Below are positions 1-11,987 of a stretch of DNA of 64,000 bases, piece by piece. A program made the position numbers and the translations under genes. This DNA comes from Anodontia alba (Eukaryota > Mollusca > Bivalvia > Lucinida > Lucinidae): the NCBI GenBank assembly GCA_964016985.1, contig OZ024835.1, positions 441,501-505,500 of the forward strand, read 5' to 3'. The notes below the pieces were generated by a model that was not told where the DNA came from, ran no database searches, and worked only from the letters and a program-made list of their open reading frames with translations. Each line of letters opens with the position of its first letter. The first letter of the stretch is position 1.

Positions 1-1268
1 AAAAACCTTTAAAAATGTTCTCCTTCAGAACCAAGAATGCCTTTGGGCTGAACCTTTGCAGGAATCATCGGGGACGGGAGGTCTACCAACATTGCTAAAA
101 TAATAATTGTACGTTGACGTTTGACCTTTTTACGGCAAGGTCAAGTTTGCTTCCCTATGCATTTGTATGGGAAAAACCTTTAAAAATTTTCTTCTCCAAA
201 ACCGAGCATGCCTAATGGCTGAATCTTTGCATATATCTTTGGGAACAGGAGGGCTACCAAAACTGCTAAAATAATGGTCATACATTGACATTTGACCTTT
301 TTACGTTTAGGTCAATTTTGCTTCCTTATGCATTTGTATGGGAAAAATGTTCAGAATTTCAAACAACTTCTCCTCTGGAGCCTCTGGGCCAATTTTGCTC
401 AAATTTCATATGGAGCCTCCTTAGGTAGGGGGAACAAAAGATTGCTAAAATAGTCATGGTTCGTTGACCAAGATGGCCGCCATGCCCATATATGGTAAAA
501 ATAAATCTTCTTCTCTAGAACAGAGGATGCTTTGGGGCTGAATGTTTGCATAAATCATCGGGGACAGGGGGTCTACCAAAGTTGCTAAAATAGTGGTCAT
601 ACATTGACATTCGACCTTTTTACGGCAAGGTCAAGATGCTTCCTTATGCATTTGCATGGGAAAAAAAAACATTTAAAAATCTTATTCTGCAAAACCGAGG
701 TTGGCTTGTGGCTGAATCTTTGCATATATCATCTGGAATGGGCGGTCTACCAAAGTTGCTAAAATAATTGTCATACATTGACATTTGACCTTTTTACGGC
801 GAGGTCAAGTTTGCTTCTGTATGCATTTGTATGGGCCCCATACATTTGTATGGAAAAAATGTTGATAATTTCAAATGGCTTTTCCCCTGAAGCCTCCGGG
901 CCAGTGTTGCTCAAATTTCATGCGGAGCCTCCGTGGGCAGGAGAATGAAAAATTGCTAAAATAATGGTCATACATTGACATTTGACCTTTTTACGTTAAG
1001 GTCAATTTTGCTTCCTTATGCATTTGTATGGGAAAAAATGTTCAGAATTTCAAACAACTTCTCCTCTGGAGCCTCTGGGCCAATTTTGCTCATGCTTCAT
1101 TGACTGTCAGGCCCATATATTCTTCTTCAAAACTAAGAACTGCTCAAATGATGATATTTTCATTAGTTGCGATGATAGGATTGGAAAAATGTTGCATAAC
1201 ATCTGCATGTCTGCAGTGGCTATGTCACTCAGGTGAGCGAATCGTGGCCCGTGGGCCTCTTGTTGTTT
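1..1268 (-). repeat. Dispersed long repeat, copy 1 (cut by window start)
   Basis: Non-coding repeat built of ~160-bp internal units; each carries a variant of TTTGACCTTTTTACGGCAAG followed by a GCATTTGTATGGG block. It ends at 1268 with GGCCCGTGGGCCTCTTGTT. The same sequence occurs inverted at 45402-47174, where both ends are visible. It sits against the ~75-bp satellite that starts at 1269. The short ORFs inside are not conserved between copies and are probably not coding. The family resembles long non-autonomous repeats common in bivalve genomes; that comparison is from memory and the class is unknown. Confidence 0.8.
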
Positions 1269-1856
1269 AATTATTTCTACCACAGTCCCCTATCCTAACA
1301 TTGCTGTACATACTCAATCACAGTCCGCTTTGATTTTTTCCATCAAGTATCTCTACCCCAGTCCACTATTCGAATATTGCTACATACTGAATCTCATCTC
1401 AGTCAGATATTTTTCTTCAAGTATCTCTACCACAGTCTCCATAGTACCAGTCCTCTACACTAATATTGCTGTACATACTGAACCGCAGTCCGCTTTGATA
1501 TTTTCCATTTAGTATATCTACCACAGTCCCATATCCTAATATTGCTGCACATACTGAACCACAGTCCAGTTTGTTATTGTCCATCAAGTATCTCTTCCAC
1601 AGTCCCATAGCCTAATATTGCTGTACATACTGAACCGCAGTCCACTTTGATATTTTCCTTCAATTATTTCCACCACAGTCCCCTATACTAATATTGCAGT
1701 ACATACTGACCTGCTCTCCAATTTTATATTTTCCTTCAAGTATTTCTACCATAATCCTCTATCCTAATATTACTGTACATACTAAACTGTAGTCCGCTTT
1801 GATATTTTCCATCATGTATTTCTACCGCAGTCCCATATCCTTATGTTGCTGCACAG
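1269..1856. repeat. ~75-bp satellite array, left part
   Basis: About eight degenerate tandem units of roughly 72-76 bp. Each contains TATTTCTACCACAGTCCC, then CCTAATATTGCTGTACATAC, then CAGTCCGCTTTGATATTTTCC. The array resumes at 4125 after the inserted element at 1857-4124, so it was one array before that insertion. Confidence 0.85.
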
Positions 1857-2183
1857 GAATCGAGACAGTTCCCCGACAAGACAGTTCCCCGACACGGTTT
1901 TTGGAGACAGTTCCCTGACAGATTTGAAGACAGTTCCCCGACACTTTTTGACGACAGTTCCCCGACACTTTTGTTCAGTGAAATGACCTGTGACTGATAA
2001 TCATAGTTTTATAACTAGTAAATAGGGGTTCACTGACGTTTTTGAAGATAGTTCACCGACAGATGTGTTACATTGCATGAGAATATCAGAAAAGTTTATT
2101 ATTTTTGCACCGGAGTGTACACTTGTAGTTAGGAAATGTTTTCAGATGTTCATAAATTATATAGTTTTATCTCGGTGATGATA

Positions 2184-3693
2184 TATACTTGGGAAAAAAA
2201 GAAACGCAAGTTCAAATTTTTAAATACTGAAAGTTTGTTTGTGAACAAACTGATCTAGTTTTCTGTATTTGGTGACATTAGTGTACTTCACCGTGTATGG
2301 ATCACACAAAATCACTGAAGCGACAGGCTACACAATATCGTTGTATCTGAATTTCGTTTTATCCGTGCTGCACGGGTAGTGTCGCGTGGTAGAGACTTTA
2401 ACACATTACCAAATCGAACTTTTGTTCCATTCGTATCGGTTGCACAAAACGTTTGTTGTTTGAATTTGTTGAGAGAAATGGTACGCTTATCGCAACTGGA
2501 TAGGGGTAGAGCTATTGCTCTAATTTTGCAGGGTCAGTCGCAACGTGACGTCGCGCAGCAATTTGGGGTGCACTAGTCAACGATATCGCGCTTAGTTCAG
2601 CGTCTTAGAGCTACCGGTAGGTTAACTGACCGTCCTAGGAGCGGAGGTCCGCGCGTTACGACGCAACGTCAAGATAGACGTATACGTCTTGTACACCTTC
2701 GTAACAGTTTAAGGACGGCGACAGAGGCCACAAGAGAAGTTATCGGAACACATGGCCGTCGTGTGTGTCCAAGGACAGTCAGAAATCGCTTGCGAGAGTT
2801 CGATTTACGTCCACGCCGTCCTTACGTGGGCACGAACCTTACGCCCAGGCGACGTCAACGCCGCATGCAATGGCTGCGTACCCATGCACCAAATCGGTTT
2901 CGACTGGCTGACGCGGCGTGTAATATTCAGCGATGAGTCGCGATTTTCGCTTCAGCGGTTAGACAGGCGACAACGAGTGTATCGACGTCTTGGTGAGCGG
3001 TATTCTGACGCTTGCGTTCGAGAAGTCGACAGATTTTGGGGAGGGGGGTCCGTAATGGTTTGGGGTGGGATATCTCATGGGGTGTCCCCTAGTGGTTATT
3101 CAGGGTAATCTTACAGCCGTACGCTATCGGGATCAGGTGCTTATGCCTCACGTCTTCCCGCTTGTCAATGCTCATAATCTCACGTTTTAGCATGACAACG
3201 CGAGACCGCATGTTGCCAGGGTTTGTCGCGACTTCCTCAACCAGAATAATGTCCAAGTGCTCGATTGGCCCCCATACAGTCCAGATTTAAACCCAATCGA
3301 GCACCATTGGGATGCGTTGGACAGGAGGGTCAGGAAGCGCGTCAACGTACCGAACAACGTCGCACAGCTCCAGGTAGCTCTTATTCAAGAGTGGAATAAT
3401 ATCCCTCAAAGGACCATTGACAACTTAGTCGGGTCTATGGTTAGAAGAGAGAGCCGCGACAGCAGCCCGTGGTGGACACACGCGCTATTGATACCCATTA
3501 TTCAATAACGTTGGGTGTCTTTGTTTAACGCTATTTATTGCAAACGTCGTCTGCTATACGATACTAAACCAATAGCATTTAACAGAAAATGAAATAAAGA
3601 ATTAAAAAAATTAAACAATCAAATGAAATCCACAGTTTTCTTTAAAAATACAACCCCATAATTAATACCTGCGTTTCTTTTTTCCGCTAGTAT
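2184..3693 (+). mobile_element. Tc1/mariner-like DNA transposon (dead)
   Basis: Both ends carry a ~28-bp terminal inverted repeat. The left starts TACTTGGGAAAAAAAGAAACG at about 2186. The right, read in reverse complement from about 3692, starts TACTAGCGGAAAAAAGAAACG. TATA sequences flank both ends, as expected for TA target duplication. The length of ~1.5 kb fits the superfamily. It carries one decayed transposase and sits inside the inverted-repeat element 1857-4124. Confidence 0.85.
2478..3508 (+). pseudogene. Tc1-like transposase pseudogene (DD34E)
   Basis: The start is set at the ATG at 2478, beginning MVRLSQLDRGRAIAL, which opens an N-terminal helix-turn-helix. The first catalytic Asp lies in FSDESRF (~2930). 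The second lies in HDNARPH (~3193). The Glu lies in SPDLNPIEHHWD (~3300). Thirty-four residues separate the second Asp and the Glu, so the triad is DD34E. The frame is broken by TAG at 2574 where Gln is expected, a frameshift near 2910, another near 3085, and TAG at 3188 just before the second Asp motif. No intact protein can be made. The family assignment is firm; the subfamily is not known. Confidence 0.9.
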
Positions 3694-3739
3694 ATAATAA
3701 TAATGATCCACGTCCTGAGAAAATTTGCTAATTGCATGT

Positions 3740-3805
3740 GCGAACAACAAAGGCGCAAATCAGTCTGCGCATCCGCACAGTCTGACCAGCGCCTTTTTTG
3801 TTCGC
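3740..3805. repeat. 66-bp near-perfect hairpin
   Basis: The arms GCGAACAACAAAGGCGC and GCGCCTTTTTTGTTCGC face each other, and the central part (CAGTCTGCGC / GCACAGTCTG) also pairs. It lies just outside the right end of the Tc1-like element, inside the older inverted-repeat element. Confidence 0.8.
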
Positions 3806-4124
3806 TGCTTGGATAGTATAATTATTTAAGGCTGAACTATATTTATGGATAACGTGCGTGACTTCATTTTCAATCCCCTTAGTATTGCGAAATAAAGATT
3901 TCAGCTGTTTTATAGTCCTGACATCACATCTACTAAGTCGAATCCTGGGAGAGAAAAGGTCCCATCCCAGGCACAAATAATCCAGTCACAATCCATCACT
4001 TATCTATAATTATCCTTAATTACCCATAATTACCAATTATAATTATCAGTTACAGGTCATTTGACCTTGAACAAAAGTGTCAGGGAACTGTCTACAAAAG
4101 TGTCGGGGAACTTCTTGTTCCCGC

Positions 4125-4690
4125 TGTACTTACTGAAGCGCAGTCCGGTTTGTTATTTTCCATCAATTATTCTATCAAAGTCCCATATCCTAATATTGAT
4201 GTTTATACTCAACCACAGTCCGGTTTTATATTTTCTTCCAAGTATTTCTACCACAGTCCTCTATTCTATTATTGCTGCACATATTGAACCGCAGTCCACT
4301 TTAATATTTTCCTTCAAGCATCTCTACCACAGTCCCCTATTCTAATAATCCTGTACATACTGAACATACATACATCTGGTTTGTTATTTTCCAGCAAGTA
4401 TTTCTACTGCAGTCCCCTATCCTAATATTGCTGTACATACTGAACCTCAACTCAGATATTTTTCTTCAAGTATCTCTACCTCAGTCCCATATCATAATAT
4501 TGCAGTACATACTGAGCTGCAGTCCGCTTTGATATTTTCCATAAAGCATTTCTACTGCAGCCTCTTATCCTACTATTGCTGTACATACTGAACCGCAGAC
4601 TGCTTCAATATTTTCCTTCAAGTATTTCTAGCACAGTCCCCTATCCTAATATTGCTGTTAATACTGAGTCGCAGTCCGCTATTGTGAAAA
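4125..4690. repeat. ~75-bp satellite array, right part
   Basis: Continuation of the array at 1269-1856 with about seven or eight further degenerate units. It ends where the motif decays near 4690. No coding potential is evident. Confidence 0.85.
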
Positions 4691-4737
4691 CTGCTCTAGA
4701 AGCATAAGTTCAAATTATTCTTTGGCTAACATGTCTT

Positions 4738-4739
<2 letters not shown>

Positions 4740-4779
<40 letters not shown>
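4740..4779. repeat. Poly-T tract
   Basis: Uninterrupted run of about 40 T. It could be the poly-A tail of a minus-strand retroposed sequence, but no body of such an element is recognisable next to it. Confidence 0.9.
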
Positions 4780-4781
<2 letters not shown>

Positions 4782-5260
4782 TTTTTCTTTTCTTCATCTT
4801 TTCTTTGTCTGCTAAGGTATTTTTTATTCTGTCTTGTATGTGTGCTGGCCAATCCTTCATATGTCATTCTTTATCCCGTCTGATAAGAGTTCGGTAGCCT
4901 GTGACGGCTTACCTGAAAGGAGAGTAAAAGGAATATATTAAGATACTGATAAATAAACTAGTGTCATAAGTGAAGAATATTTTCAATACTTAATTCTGAT
5001 TTTCCCAGTAAATATCAACACAAAGAGTAATTTGTCACTAATCAATGAAACAGTAAGCTGACCTTTCATTACTTATACTTCTATGCTGATGTTGCATTTA
5101 TCTATTGCATAACGAATAGAAAAAAGAAATGTTAAATGTCATATGTCTTTGAACCTTTTCATGCACGTATGAATCTTGTGTAAAGTTAGTCATTTTACAG
5201 GCAAAATTCGGCTTTATTGTTACTTTGCACGTGCTAACTCGCTAAGTAAACAAAAATACT
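4780..5260. other. Gene-free AT-rich stretch
   Basis: No open frame of note, RNA gene or repeat recognised. Confidence 0.5.
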
Positions 5261-5261
5261 A

Positions 5262-5612
5262 GCTGTAAAGGCGCTTTAACCCCCCCCCCCCCCCGCCCCC
5301 TCCCCCGGTGGTTTACTCTACTGACCGTTTTAAGGCGGTGGTCCCGGTGTTAGTCTTACTCTTTGGTGCTTTGTGGTTTATTCTGCGAGGCGATTTGTTG
5401 TGTTACCTTGTGCCATTTTGTTCTTGTGGTTTTCAGTCCTTTTAGCATTGCGATTACCTCGCTTGAGGAAGAGAGAGCTAATCTTAGTGCTTTTCGAATA
5501 TTTGATCGGTTTGTGCTTGTTTGGATTTGTCGGTTTCCTCTTCCTCTTGATGTCTGGCAAGGGCTGCAGTTTGTGATTGTGGCACTCCCTGGACTTTTCT
5601 CTTACCTTTTTT
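5262..5612 (+). mobile_element. PLE-like element, 3'-region fragment
   Basis: Homologous to the region downstream of the reverse transcriptase frame at 13948-14490: AGCTGTAAAGGCGCTTTAA, a poly-C run (5281-5295), GGCGGTGGTCCCGGTGTTAG, then the end block TGGCACTCCCTGGACTTTTC and CTTACCTTTTTT. It is a 5'-truncated copy with no reverse transcriptase sequence. The frame ending SGKGCSL (5373-5576) matches the hydrophobic ORF seen in the other copies. Confidence 0.75.
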
Positions 5613-5749
5613 GCATATTCCGGAACAGGAAATTGGTAAGAATGACTAACGGAACCACTTTAGTTTGCAAAATTTTAAAGCAAATGAAAGGGGTGAAATA
5701 CTTCATCACAAACGTGACGAAACTTTCAACAAAAGTGATAGTGTCAAAA

Positions 5750-5872
5750 CTTTTGTATTCAACCTGTATGTTTTGTATTCAACCTGTATGTTTTTGGCTG
5801 ATCAAAAAGGGGGCCCATTTTTGTATTCAACCTGTATGTTTTGGGCTGATCATAAAGGGGGCCTATTTGGGG
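5750..5872. repeat. Short direct repeats
   Basis: Three copies of TTTTGTATTCAACCTGTATG. The second and third are followed by GGCTGATCAWAAAGGGGGCC. Two units are adjacent and one lies ~60 bp away. No function is seen. Confidence 0.8.
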
Positions 5873-6328
5873 ACCTTAAATGCAGACATAAATATCTGGT
5901 GCCTTGTGCTGCAAACCATTCTTGATCCACAGCTGACAGCACTTTCCTTTGAAGTTGCCAGTACTGCCAGTACTTCTAATAAATGTATTATCATATACTT
6001 TTATCATGTACAGTCACTGTAGACTGTGTGCTCCTGCCAGGGCAGTGACTAAAATGGGATCGAAGCAGAGCTCTAGATAAGCTACATTTAAACTGAACCA
6101 TGAGAACAAAAGAGTGTGATTTTCTTTTTACTTTTTAAATGAAAAAAAAAAAAAAAACAAAAACAAAAAGTAAATTTAAAAGGCAAATTGCTCAAATTTC
6201 TCTGGGTCTGTTCTATGTTGTATTCAGTGATGAAATGAGTTTCAGCCAAGGTCACGCTCAAGAATCATGACATATTTGTGTTGGACCACTGCCAGTAATT
6301 TTTATTGGTCATTCTAGAAGCATCACAA

Positions 6329-6366
6329 TGTGGCACTCCCTGGACTTTTCTCTTACCATTTTTTAA
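6329..6366 (+). repeat. Orphan end fragment of the PLE-like 3' region
   Basis: TGTGGCACTCCCTGGACTTT followed by TCTCTTACCATTTTTT matches the extreme 3' end of the PLE-like copies. Only ~35 bp is present, consistent with a severely 5'-truncated insertion. Confidence 0.55.
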
Positions 6367-6664
6367 TCCAATCAAGATGCCCTTGAATACTGATGAAGCA
6401 TACAGACTAATCCGTTTATTCAGACAGGTACAATAGATTAAACTAGAGAATTAAAAATAAGAAAAGCAAAGAAAAAAACAGCTTATTTTTTCTCTTATTT
6501 TCTTCAGTCGGAAAATACTCTTAAGCTGTTGATTAAAACAGATATATCCATTTCTTTTACAAATGTCAAGAGTACAGGATCATTGGACTCGCCTAATGGG
6601 CTCGCCAATTATCCGGTACTCTTGACAACAGTACAAATACTTCCCTATACGTCGGAAAAAGAAT

Positions 6665-6665
<1 letters not shown>

Positions 6666-6722
<57 letters not shown>
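6666..6722. repeat. (TA)n microsatellite
   Basis: Continuous alternating T and A for about 56 bp. The ORF spanning it (Ile-Tyr repeats) is an artefact of the repeat. Confidence 0.95.
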
Positions 6723-6727
<5 letters not shown>

Positions 6728-7850
6728 TTGCTTATCTAGTGGGCGTGGTGTTATTTTTATATCCTACACTTTATGATTTATTGTTTAAATACTTTATTTT
6801 TCCAGTTGAAATGCATATCAATACTCATCACGTTTAAAGTACTGAACCAAAAGTTGAATCAGTTTGCTTTGGAAACATACTTGCTTTTCTGCTAATACAG
6901 CACTTCCTCGTTTAACATTTTGAACTCATTGTTTCACTTCCTCTTGGCATCTTCTTGTCTCTAGCCATTGTGGTTCAGCCTTGTCAATATTTTAAACATG
7001 ATCTTCACTAGTTCTGTCTTAACCAATGGATGTTCTATTGTCTCTATGTAAATAAAACTAAGGTTAATTTTCAATAACTGAAAATTATACCATTGCTGGA
7101 CTATGCGTTAATGAAATTTTCAGTTTTGAAAATTATCCCATGATTTCTTTATAGATCTCTTACAAGTGTATTTTAGAATGACTGTCAACCATGCACATCT
7201 TTTAGAGTGCTTCAGCTGTATCAGTGCACTTTAGCCTATATCATTCACTGGGCAAAATTCGCAGACGACAAAAAATAGGGAAAAAATCCAATGTTATATG
7301 CTGTATGCTGAATTGTTTACCCAGGAAGCTAAGCATAAATTTTCACAGATGACATTTTTAAATGTTTTGCTTATTTTTCCAAGGAAACTGGCTTTGACAT
7401 TTCATGCATTGCCTACAAATGGGACAATTTGCATAAAATGTCATTTTTATTTTTTAATAAATACGAAGTTTCATCAATACCTGTATGTTGTCTACTGAAA
7501 TTCCAAGAGAGTGCTAAGCAGCAATTTCATGTTGACATTTTGATTTTTACCAGGAAATAGGAATGGACTTTTCATGCGAATTGTCTCCAACAGACACAGT
7601 TTTTATGAAATGTCATTCTGTAGGCTGGAAAAAAAATCAGAAGAGTGTCATCAAGTAGATTTGCTGAAATAGCCCAAAGAATGGTAAAGGTTAAAGGAAT
7701 TAAGAAAATTACTTCTGTACTGAACAACTTTCTAATTAATAATGGAGACATTCAGTTTGTGTTGAATAAAACCCCACTAAAACAAAACAAAACAAAGTCC
7801 CATTGGTTAAAACAGATAAACCATACTATTGTCTCGGTTTTGGGAATACT
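6723..7850. other. Gene-free AT-rich stretch
   Basis: Only short ORFs with no recognisable domain. Nothing supported. Confidence 0.5.
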
Positions 7851-7851
7851 G

Positions 7852-7955
7852 TAAATTAAATCATAGTTAGATGATCTTTCACTGTCTGACCCCAAATCGG
7901 CTCCGCATGGTTTGGAGTCAGACAGTGAAACATCACCAAACTATGGTATAATTTA
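7852..7955. repeat. Foldback inverted repeat, ~44-bp arms
   Basis: The left arm (7852-7895) contains CATAGTTAGATGATC then TTTCACTGTCTGACCCC. The right arm (7912-7955) contains GGAGTCAGACAGTGAAA then CATCACCAAACTATGG. The arms pair with few mismatches around a ~16-bp loop. It could be a tiny foldback element or a structured RNA hairpin; the sequence does not decide. Confidence 0.75.
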
Positions 7956-8654
7956 CATCATAACGTCGACAAAAATCATGGTTTATAACTTACAGACCTG
8001 TTATTTTTCTGGAAGCCTCTGGATTGTCTAGAAGTTCGAGATCTTTTACGTCCTCGTAATACTTATATCGAGATTAGGCTGCTTCTCTCTTGGTGTGGAG
8101 GTACTTGGGGCACCTGCATCACTATGACCTACTGACCAGTCCCCCATGGCAGAGCTTCTTGACTTGGCCTCCTCCATGACTCTAGAAACCTCCCCTCTTA
8201 GTGCTATATTATCGCCCTCTACTTCTTTTATATGCCGAAAACATACAGCCATTTGTTTACAAACAAACTCTTCTATTCCTTTCATTTTAGTGCTTATTTT
8301 TTTTTCTGCAAAATAGAATAGCATAGCTGTAGTCTGCACAGCAGCAACTTTTAGGAAAATATGAACGATAATCCGGTGTGTAATGTTCTTATTTCTTTAT
8401 TCCTATCAAACAACACTTTGTCTAATAGATATTTTCTACTGACTCAGTCAGTCGCAGCTAGACTGATGGAAAATATTTAGGGTTAGGCTTATGGTTGCGG
8501 GTAACACACAATTTTAAAATGGATGAAAACATAAATATATGTAATTCAGACTGTTTGAGAACTATTTCCAACAAAATGGACTCAATGAACTGGGTGCATC
8601 TAACGAGACAGAGAACAATGAATGTAGCTTAAACAACTGGGGAGAATAAAGACC

Positions 8655-8725
8655 GAGAACCTGTCAGAGAACAACTTACCTCAGACCAGATGGCCTATGG
8701 TGGGTTGTTCTTAGACAGGTTCTTA
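8655..8725. repeat. Inverted repeat, ~21-bp arms
   Basis: GAGAACCTGTCAGAGAACAAC at 8655-8675 pairs with GTTGTTCTTAGACAGGTTCT at 8704-8723, with a ~28-bp loop. No neighbouring gene explains it. Confidence 0.7.
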
Positions 8726-10400
8726 CTCCCAAAGTCGCTCTTCAAATTCAACTGAACTCATGTTCTATGTTGAGTAAGTTGCCAATGGGTAACTGGTTTG
8801 CATCAGCGAAGACTGATCAGATGGCATTGATCTGTCTTTGATGGCAATGTACCAGACAAAGAAAGATAAAAAGAAACACATACATTAAAGTATGAAAGGT
8901 CTAGCTTAATTTAAAATGCCGAAAAAAATACTAGTTTATTAGCTTAATCATTTGCAATGTTTGTCAGATATAGGCAACTATACGTGAAAAAAAAAAAAAA
9001 AAACTAATTAAATTGATTTTTGTTTATATTGTGTAGACAGCTTTTCAGGATAAAACCCTAATGCATTTTCTTTCCAAGAGTCTAAAAAACACGTGTTTCA
9101 ACATCGGCTGAGTGCGTTCTGTACATTTAAATGAAAGTTTAGGGCACCGAATGTGAATATTAGATTCTTATAAAAAGTAGCTCATAAAGTTAACTTTAAC
9201 TCACCATAATTTATTCTGTTCCAAGTCGGTACGTTTGCTGTGGTTTCTACCTGTTCTATATTTGTTTCGGCAACATTACTATTTTATTTTCCTATTATGT
9301 ATGTAACTAATATACAGTTACGTTCTGATTCCTGAGGCACGACTTGTTTGAGAAAGAGCTGCCGACTCGGTTTAATATATAGACATTGGGCTGGCTATAG
9401 ACCCCATCCAGACCTAGGGAAATATTGCACACTATAGTTTTCTGAAACTATACCATAAACGCTATAGAATGACACCTGTTAGCCCTCTGGCGGTTGGGGC
9501 GTTTGGGTGTAACAGCTATGTAACATATGTAACCCTTAAAATGCACGTAGCATAAAATCATAACGATGAATGACTAAATGATACTTATTCACAATTATTA
9601 TTATATGGCTAATTGTTTACATACTAAAATCCATGCAGTGATATAGGTTAAGATTAAAATTACTAAATAGGCTTCTGATTTTTATGTTACATACGTTATT
9701 TTTGGTTACAAATGATACTTTTGAGCATCATGATGGCACTAATTGACCATGCTGCTTCAGACATTGGAGGTAGTGCAGATTTTATTTCGTTTCCTTTGGG
9801 ATCATTGGGCCCATTATGGTACATTGGAAAATAAAGCTTTGCTCATGTTTACGCTAGAGAGCGTAAGCAGTGTTGCAAACTTCATTACTGCTTATGAAGA
9901 CTCTCAATAAAACCGAGACTCCCATTTTCTGATCTGTTGTGTGTTCTTTGTTTCCAAAGGCAATCATTTTGACGTTTTTTTTAATATTAAGAACTGTTCT
10001 CTGAACATAAAATAACAGGATTTTCCTCAAATATTATCACTATTTTATTACTATTTTGTAGGTGTTGTAAAAACAGGTGACACTGGCTTTAGTAAAGACA
10101 AAAGTTGTTAATGTTGTTTACCACAAATCATCTAAAGAACTTTTTAAACAGTTGCTTAATTGCCCTTATTTACAACTAGCATTATGTTTTTACTATGTGT
10201 GTGCACTTAGTATAGTGCATATGAATATTTAATGTTTCAAACGAATGTTTGTCACTTTCTTGTGGTTACATATGTTACTTATTGTTACCGAAATTACTTT
10301 TGAACACAACTGTTGAATATCATGATAGCTAAATATGGTATATATACCCGGATTAACCTGCAAAACCATACCGCTGCCCATACACTACATAAATCCAGGG
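8726..10400. other. Gene-free AT-rich stretch
   Basis: No domain-bearing frame or RNA gene recognised. A run of A occurs at about 8990-9003. A 97-codon minus-strand frame upstream (8046-8339) has a charged, possibly coiled central part but no recognisable family. Confidence 0.45.
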
Positions 10401-10489
10401 TCGGTTATGGTAAGGGTAAGATAGGGTTAGCCTTTGGTAATGTACATTACATTGCATATTGGCATATAAACATCCTACCCATACCCTTC

Positions 10490-10880
10490 GATCCATAACC
10501 TTCCCTACCCTGGGTAGGGTATGGGTAGGGAATCCTGCCCTACCCTACCTAATCCCTACCCGTACATAGGCTATTCAGTGTAGAATAGCCTACTTTCTCA
10601 TAGGTATAGGGTAGGTATGGGTAGGGCAGGGAATGGTAGGTATGGGTAGTGGCCTTGTTTGGTAATATAGGAGAGGGTAGGATAGGCATCCCTACTTAGC
10701 TCTGAGCAGCCTACCTTACTCAGGGAAATGTAACCTACCTTACTCAAAGTAATAGTGTATGGTATGGGTAGGGAGGGTATGGAGAGGTTATGGGTATCTG
10801 CAGGGTAGGTGAGGTAACTTATGATAAGCTACCCTACCCTACCCTAACATACCATACCTAACACATACTACTGAGTATGG
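10490..10880. repeat. GGGTA/TACCC-rich low-complexity block
   Basis: Dense interspersed GGGTA and TACCC pentamers that change strand several times. The run at 10512-10530 has four GGG tracts separated by TA, TAT and TA, a canonical G-quadruplex motif. The adjacent CCCTACCC makes a competing hairpin. No gene is present. Confidence 0.8.
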
Positions 10881-11987
10881 GAAAGGTTAGTTTTCAGTAT
10901 GACAGGGCTGGAAAAAATGTTTGTATGTCCAGTATGTGCATATGTAACGGTTCTAACCAAAGTATTTCACAAACCTACCCTAGCTCCCCTCCCCTACTTT
11001 ACTCTGACATTCTCATGCCCTATCATACCCCTGCTCATATCATAACCTGCCCTTCCCTAACTTAATACTTACAAGATATACTTTACAACCACCACAAGCT
11101 TTTTCCCAATTTTCAGTTTATCAACTAAGAAAGAGTAACATGTTTCATTTCGTTTACAGACACTGACCATGATCTTCTTAGTAAAACAGTGGTTTAAAGG
11201 TCCCAAGGCATACCCCTGTCGTACAGTAGCAACAGACTTACCCTTCTTGAGGCGTGGGGCGTGGGGACGGGGTGCAAAAGATTAACCAACATATCTTAGT
11301 TTTATTTCAGACTCATAGTGACTTAGAAGTTCAACCACAATTTTGACCTCTTTATTTGGTGGTAAAATTTTCAGTATATTTGAATAGGCCTGTTTTCGTC
11401 ATGCATTTCAAAGCATACATTTGAAACATTTATAGTATTTTAGTGGTAATTGAAATCTATTGTACATGTATGGACATGTATGTATAATGAATGAAATAGT
11501 TTGAAGAGCCTATAGTTGAGGCAAAAGTCTTAAGCTACTAAAAGTCAATACTTATATCCATTTAATGGAAAAGAGATTATTTGTTCATTTGCCTTAGTCG
11601 AAAGTTTGAAATTCTTACAGTCCTGCATAACCATGAGTCGGATTTTGTGAAGACAATCGACTATGTACAATGGTCCAAGCTACTTTGCACCAATATTATA
11701 CAAATGAATTTTGTATTCAGGTTCTTTCACAAGGAAGTCAAGGCATCGCTTGATTGACCTTTACGATAAAATTTCTTTGGTTTATGCACGTGGCGATATT
11801 GCCAAGCGCGAAGCATTGAAGAAATTAAGCAGTTAATGCTAAGCAACCGACGCGCCGGCTTCTGTGTGAAAGCACCTTTACTTTTCCTTCCGCGCATTTA
11901 CTGTCGGGCGTCAGGACATTATCCTGCCTATTTTGTGTGAGGCAACGCGTCATAAAAGTCATGGGGGTCCCGTGGAAGTACTGCCTT
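10881..11987. other. Gene-free stretch
   Basis: No supported gene or repeat. The final part (11823-11987) could belong to the following PLE-like copy, but no second copy in the window confirms it. Confidence 0.45.

Larger units (their letters stand above)
1857..4124. mobile_element. Inverted-repeat (MITE-like) element split by a Tc1-like insertion
   Basis: The left end carries several copies of GACAGTTCCCCGACA (1864-1970) followed by GAAATGACCTGTGACTGATAATC. The right end (about 4030-4115) carries the reverse complement, ATTATCAGTTACAGGTCATTT followed by AAAAGTGTCGGGGAACT. The two ends form imperfect terminal inverted repeats of 100 bp or more. Satellite DNA continues on both sides. Without the internal Tc1-like element (2184-3693) the outer element would be ~750 bp with no coding capacity, so it is probably non-autonomous. 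Exact termini and TSD are not resolved. Confidence 0.65.

Noticed and set aside
6529..6837. 102-codon ORF through the (TA)n tract
   Set aside because: It is open only because alternating TA encodes Ile-Tyr; nothing on either side resembles a protein.
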